Shown: one piece after another, positions 49,984 through 52,362 of the stretch
Numbering within the stretch: the stretch's first letter is position 1
How the letters are laid out: every line of letters begins with the position of its first letter
Assembly: GCA_030616365.1 (NCBI GenBank)
Contig: JAUWXM010000001.1
Coordinates: 1-52,362, forward strand
DNA from: a bacterium
GTDB taxonomy: Bacteria; UBP18; UBA7526
DNA length: 52,362 nt
Direction: 5' to 3'
Made by a program: the position numbers and the translations under genes
The notes under the pieces: generated by a model
Database searches by the model: none
What the model saw: the letters and a program-made list of their open reading frames with translations, nothing else
Told to the model about the DNA's origin: nothing

Positions 49984-50099
49984 TACCACTGAGAACACAG
50001 AGGAAAACCACAGAAGACACAGAAAAAATTATTGAGAATACAAGACTCTGTGACCTCTATAAATCTCTGTGAATTCTGTGGTTGCAATTGGGGTGAAAG
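49984..50099. repeat. Long inverted-word leader of rho
   Basis: AACCACAGAA (50006-50015) pairs with TTCTGTGGTT (50074-50083). ACAGAGG and CCTCT, and CACAGA and TCTGTG words, add imperfect pairing. GGTTGCAATTGGGGTG ends the block as a weak ribosome site, resembling GGTTGCAAGGGAGG elsewhere. Confidence 0.6.
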
Positions 50100-51353
50100 A
50101 TGGATATTGTTGCCTTGAAAGAAAAAACCATCTCTGAGTTGAGTGACGTGGCGAAGAAGATGAGGATTCCTGGAATAGGCAATTTGAGGAAGCAAGAGCT
50201 CATCTTCAAGATATTAGAGGCCCAGACGAAGAAGGAGGGTCTTTTATTTGGGGAAGGGGTCTTGGAGATCCTTCCCGACGGCTTCGGCTTCCTGCGTTCC
50301 CCCAATACTAACTACCTGCCCGGCCCAGATGACATCTACGTCTCTCCCTCTCAGATAAGGCGCTTCAGCCTCAGGAAAGGGGATACTGTCTCCGGCCAGA
50401 TTCGGCCCCCAAAAGAGAGTGAAAAGTTCTTCGCTTTACTTAAGGTTGAGGCAGTAAACTTTGAAAACCCAGAACTGGCTAAGGAGAAGATACTATTCGA
50501 TAACCTCACCCCCCTATACCCTAAGGAGAAGATTAGACTGGAGACGGGAGCCGATACTATCTCAGAGAGGGTCATGGACCTCTTAACTCCTATCGGGAAA
50601 GGTCAGAGGGGCCTAATCGTCTCTCCTCCCAGGGCAGGAAAGACCATTCTATTGCAGAAGACCGCTAATTCCATCACCACCAACCATCCAGAGATAATCT
50701 TGATTGTTCTCTTGGTTGGAGAAAGGCCAGAAGAGGTGACGGATATGGAGCGAAGCGTCAAAGGAGAGGTAGTCTCCTCCACCTTTGATGAACCGGCCAC
50801 CCGCCATGTCCAGGTGGCAGAGATGGTATTGGAGAAGGCCAAGAGGCTTGTGGAGTATAAGAAGGACGTGGTCATTCTCTTGGACTCTGTCACCAGGTTG
50901 GCCCGGGCATATAATACTATTTGCCCCCATTCGGGAAAGATACTGACTGGAGGGGTGGATGCCAATGCCTTACCCAAGCCTAAGAGGTTCTTTGGTTCGG
51001 CACGCAACATTGAAGAGGGTGGTTCCCTAACCATTCTGGCTACGGCGCTCATTGATACGGGAAGTAAGATGGATGAAGTAATCTTTGAGGAGTTCAAGGG
51101 AACGGGGAATATGGAACTGGTCCTCGATAGAAGGCTGGTGGATAAGAGGATATTTCCCGCCATTGATATCTCGCGAAGCGGGACGAGAAAAGAAGAACTC
51201 TTACTGGATAAGGAGGATTTGAACAAGGTCTGGGTCTTGAGGAAGGTATTGAGTCCGCTCGATGTTGTTGAGAAGATGGAACTCCTAATTGAAAGGCTGA
51301 AAAAGACTAAGACCAATAAGGAATTCTTAGCGTCCATGAATTCACCCCGTTAG
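50100..51353 (+). CDS. rho: Transcription termination factor Rho
   Basis: 417 residues. A Rho N-terminal helix domain (ISELSDVAKKMRIPG), a cold-shock-like RNA-binding domain (GVLEILPDGFGFLRS and DDIYVSPSQIRRF) and the RecA-type ATPase with VSPPRAGKTILLQ near residue 175, VVILLDSVTRLARAYN and GGSLTILATALIDTGS are all present. It is a hexameric RNA helicase that terminates transcription. The gene ends in PR-stop, with the stop codon lying in the arm of a three-way-junction repeat. The order rho, rpmE, DUF1385 is common in bacteria. Confidence 0.96.
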   Translation: MDIVALKEKTISELSDVAKKMRIPGIGNLRKQELIFKILEAQTKKEGLLFGEGVLEILPDGFGFLRSPNTNYLPGPDDIYVSPSQIRRFSLRKGDTVSGQIRPPKESEKFFALLKVEAVNFENPELAKEKILFDNLTPLYPKEKIRLETGADTISERVMDLLTPIGKGQRGLIVSPPRAGKTILLQKTANSITTNHPEIILIVLLVGERPEEVTDMERSVKGEVVSSTFDEPATRHVQVAEMVLEKAKRLVEYKKDVVILLDSVTRLARAYNTICPHSGKILTGGVDANALPKPKRFFGSARNIEEGGSLTILATALIDTGSKMDEVIFEEFKGTGNMELVLDRRLVDKRIFPAIDISRSGTRKEELLLDKEDLNKVWVLRKVLSPLDVVEKMELLIERLKKTKTNKEFLASMNSPR

Positions 51354-51406
51354 AAGTCCACACCGCTGGTGTGGCACCCGCCTGAGGCGGCTTACTTCTA
51401 ACGGGG
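51345..51406. repeat. Three-way-junction repeat overlapping the rho stop, copy 2
   Basis: Outer arms CCCCGTTAGAAGT (51345-51357) and ACTTCTAACGGGG (51394-51406) pair over 13 bp. Inside are hairpins CCACACC-GCT-GGTGTGG (51358-51374) and CCGCC-TGA-GGCGG (51378-51390 region). Stem sequences differ from the 40510 copy but stay complementary. TAG in the left arm is the rho stop codon. Confidence 0.92.
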
Positions 51407-51524
51407 CAAGGGAGGGCGCCGGGTGCGACGAATATAAGGAGCACCGACTGAAGCGATGGCACAAGGAAAGGCGCGGGCGCGAGTCGGTGAGCGCCCCGGG
51501 TCGACGACTAAAAGGAGGAGACAA

Positions 51525-51746
51525 ATGAAGAAGGAGATTCATCCTAAGTATGTAGACTGCACCATTACCTGTGCCTGTGGGAACGTCATCCATACCAGAG
51601 CGACCAAGCCCAGCATCAGAGTGGAGATCTGCTCTGCCTGCCATCCCTTCTTCACGGGAAAGCAGAAACTGGTTGATACTGCGGGAAGAGTAGAGAGGTT
51701 CAAAAGGAAGTATGGATTGGGCGAGAAAAAAGAAGAGAAGAAATGA
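51525..51746 (+). CDS. rpmE: Ribosomal protein L31
   Basis: 73 residues. MKKEIHPKYVDCTITCACGN and CSACHPFFTGKQKLVDTAGR identify L31 of the zinc-binding (cysteine-containing) type, and the C-terminus is lysine/glutamate rich. ATG 51525 follows AAAGGAGGAG; an in-frame open stretch back to 51456 is not conserved. The stop overlaps the next start as ATGA. Confidence 0.95.
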   Translation: MKKEIHPKYVDCTITCACGNVIHTRATKPSIRVEICSACHPFFTGKQKLVDTAGRVERFKRKYGLGEKKEEKK

Positions 51747-52362
51747 GGGTAAGAGTTGGAGGGCAGGCGGTCATTGAGGGGGTGATGATGAGAACCCCCC
51801 ATGCCTTGGCCATTGCCCTAAGAAAAGAGGATGGAGAGATTCTGGTAAAGAAGGAGATCCTTCCTTCCCGCCATCATCTCTTAAAGAAGCCCATAGGCCG
51901 AGGGGCAATTGCCCTATGGGAGGCACTAGTCATCGGCTATAAGGCCTTAGCTTTCTCTGCCAAGAAGAGTGCCGGGAAGGAGGAGAATGAGATATCAGGT
52001 TTTGCTCTGGGCTTTACCATGATCTTCGCTTTTGGTTTAGCAGTTCTCTTCTTTATCCTCTTGCCCGCCTTCCTAACTAGTTTATTTCAGATTAAAAGTA
52101 GCATTCTCTTTAATCTGGTGGATGGTCTCATTCGCCTTCTCCTCTTCTTCGGTTATCTCTGGGCTATCTCTCGGCTAAAAGAGATTAAGAGATTATTTGC
52201 TTATCATGGGGCAGAGCATAAGGTGGTCTATACTTACGAGACGGGAGAAGATTTAACTATAGAGAATGCCAGAAGTAAAAGCACCCTTCATCCCAGATGT
52301 GGGACGAACTTCATCCTCATCTTCTTAATCATGAGTATCCTGCTATTCTCTCTATTGGGAAG
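51743..52362 (+). CDS. DUF1385 (YqhQ-like) membrane protein, cut by window end
   Basis: The first 206 residues are visible; the gene runs off the right edge. The N-terminus RVGGQAVIEGVMMRTPHALA, two or three membrane helices, YHGAEHKVVYTYE and LHPRCGTNFILI are the family signatures. The biochemical role is not settled. In many genomes it lies between rpmE and prfA, so a release-factor gene may follow. Confidence 0.9.
   Translation, partial: MRVRVGGQAVIEGVMMRTPHALAIALRKEDGEILVKKEILPSRHHLLKKPIGRGAIALWEALVIGYKALAFSAKKSAGKEENEISGFALGFTMIFAFGLAVLFFILLPAFLTSLFQIKSSILFNLVDGLIRLLLFFGYLWAISRLKEIKRLFAYHGAEHKVVYTYETGEDLTIENARSKSTLHPRCGTNFILIFLIMSILLFSLLG

Noticed and set aside
1..52362. tRNA, rRNA, prophage or insertion sequence genes
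   Set aside because: No cloverleaf with a conserved T-loop, no rRNA segment and no transposase or integrase was recognised in reading the window.

Overview
The window reads as a chromosomal stretch of a diderm (outer-membrane) bacterium of moderate GC, probably an anaerobe from a poorly cultivated lineage. A secretin and a type II/type IV pilus envelope cluster imply an outer membrane, and a tungsten-type aldehyde:ferredoxin oxidoreductase (AOR) homologue implies low oxygen. I cannot name the phylum from sequence alone. Every gene I can support lies on the plus strand, and many overlap by 1 to 4 bases, so the window is a series of long operons.

Region 1 (1-18771) is a type II secretion / type IV pilus-like assembly cluster. 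It holds one GspG-like major pseudopilin, two successive H-I-J-K minor-pseudopilin cassettes, a PilM-PilN fusion carrying a proline-rich insert, PilO, a PilP/GspC-like protein, an Ig-repeat protein, a TPR-AMIN protein, a HEAT protein, an AMIN-secretin, a TPR lipoprotein-size protein and a membrane sensor with GAF. It closes with a strong intrinsic terminator. The GspE ATPase, GspF platform and prepilin peptidase are not in the window.

Region 2 (18868-33611) is rich in DNA uptake and DNA processing functions: a duplicated PD-(D/E)XK nuclease, two ComEC-like channels, a stand-alone ComEC-type metallo-beta-lactamase (MBL) protein, three ComEA-like helix-hairpin-helix (HhH) proteins, a membrane-anchored PD-(D/E)XK protein and a doubled YibE/F membrane protein. 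One ComEC has an inserted HhH segment and an MBL domain whose metal ligands are gone.

Region 3 (33625-45570) looks like a nucleobase-catabolism island. It contains dCTP deaminase, a DUF2877 (AllH-like) protein, FdrA (AllF-like), a phosphoribosyltransferase-like protein, a 53-residue stand-alone FdrA-associated domain, a frameshifted remnant, a CapA-like phosphatase, DUF1116 (AllG-like), AOR, a CodA-like amidohydrolase, a cyclase-family hydrolase and uridine phosphorylase. I infer a fermentative pyrimidine route ending in phosphorolysis of a ureido acid to carbamoyl phosphate, analogous to oxalurate cleavage by the E. coli AllFGH proteins.

Region 4 (45682-52362) is mostly housekeeping: a second PD-(D/E)XK nuclease, DNA polymerase I, CoaE, Rho, ribosomal protein L31 and the start of a DUF1385 protein.

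Throughout runs a dense set of short palindromic repeats. Some supply Shine-Dalgarno sequences, some supply stop codons, and several lie inside coding regions: cleavable prepilin leaders, the DUF2877 gene and the N-terminus of an MBL protein. One element type folds as a perfect three-way junction, with compensatory changes between its two copies.
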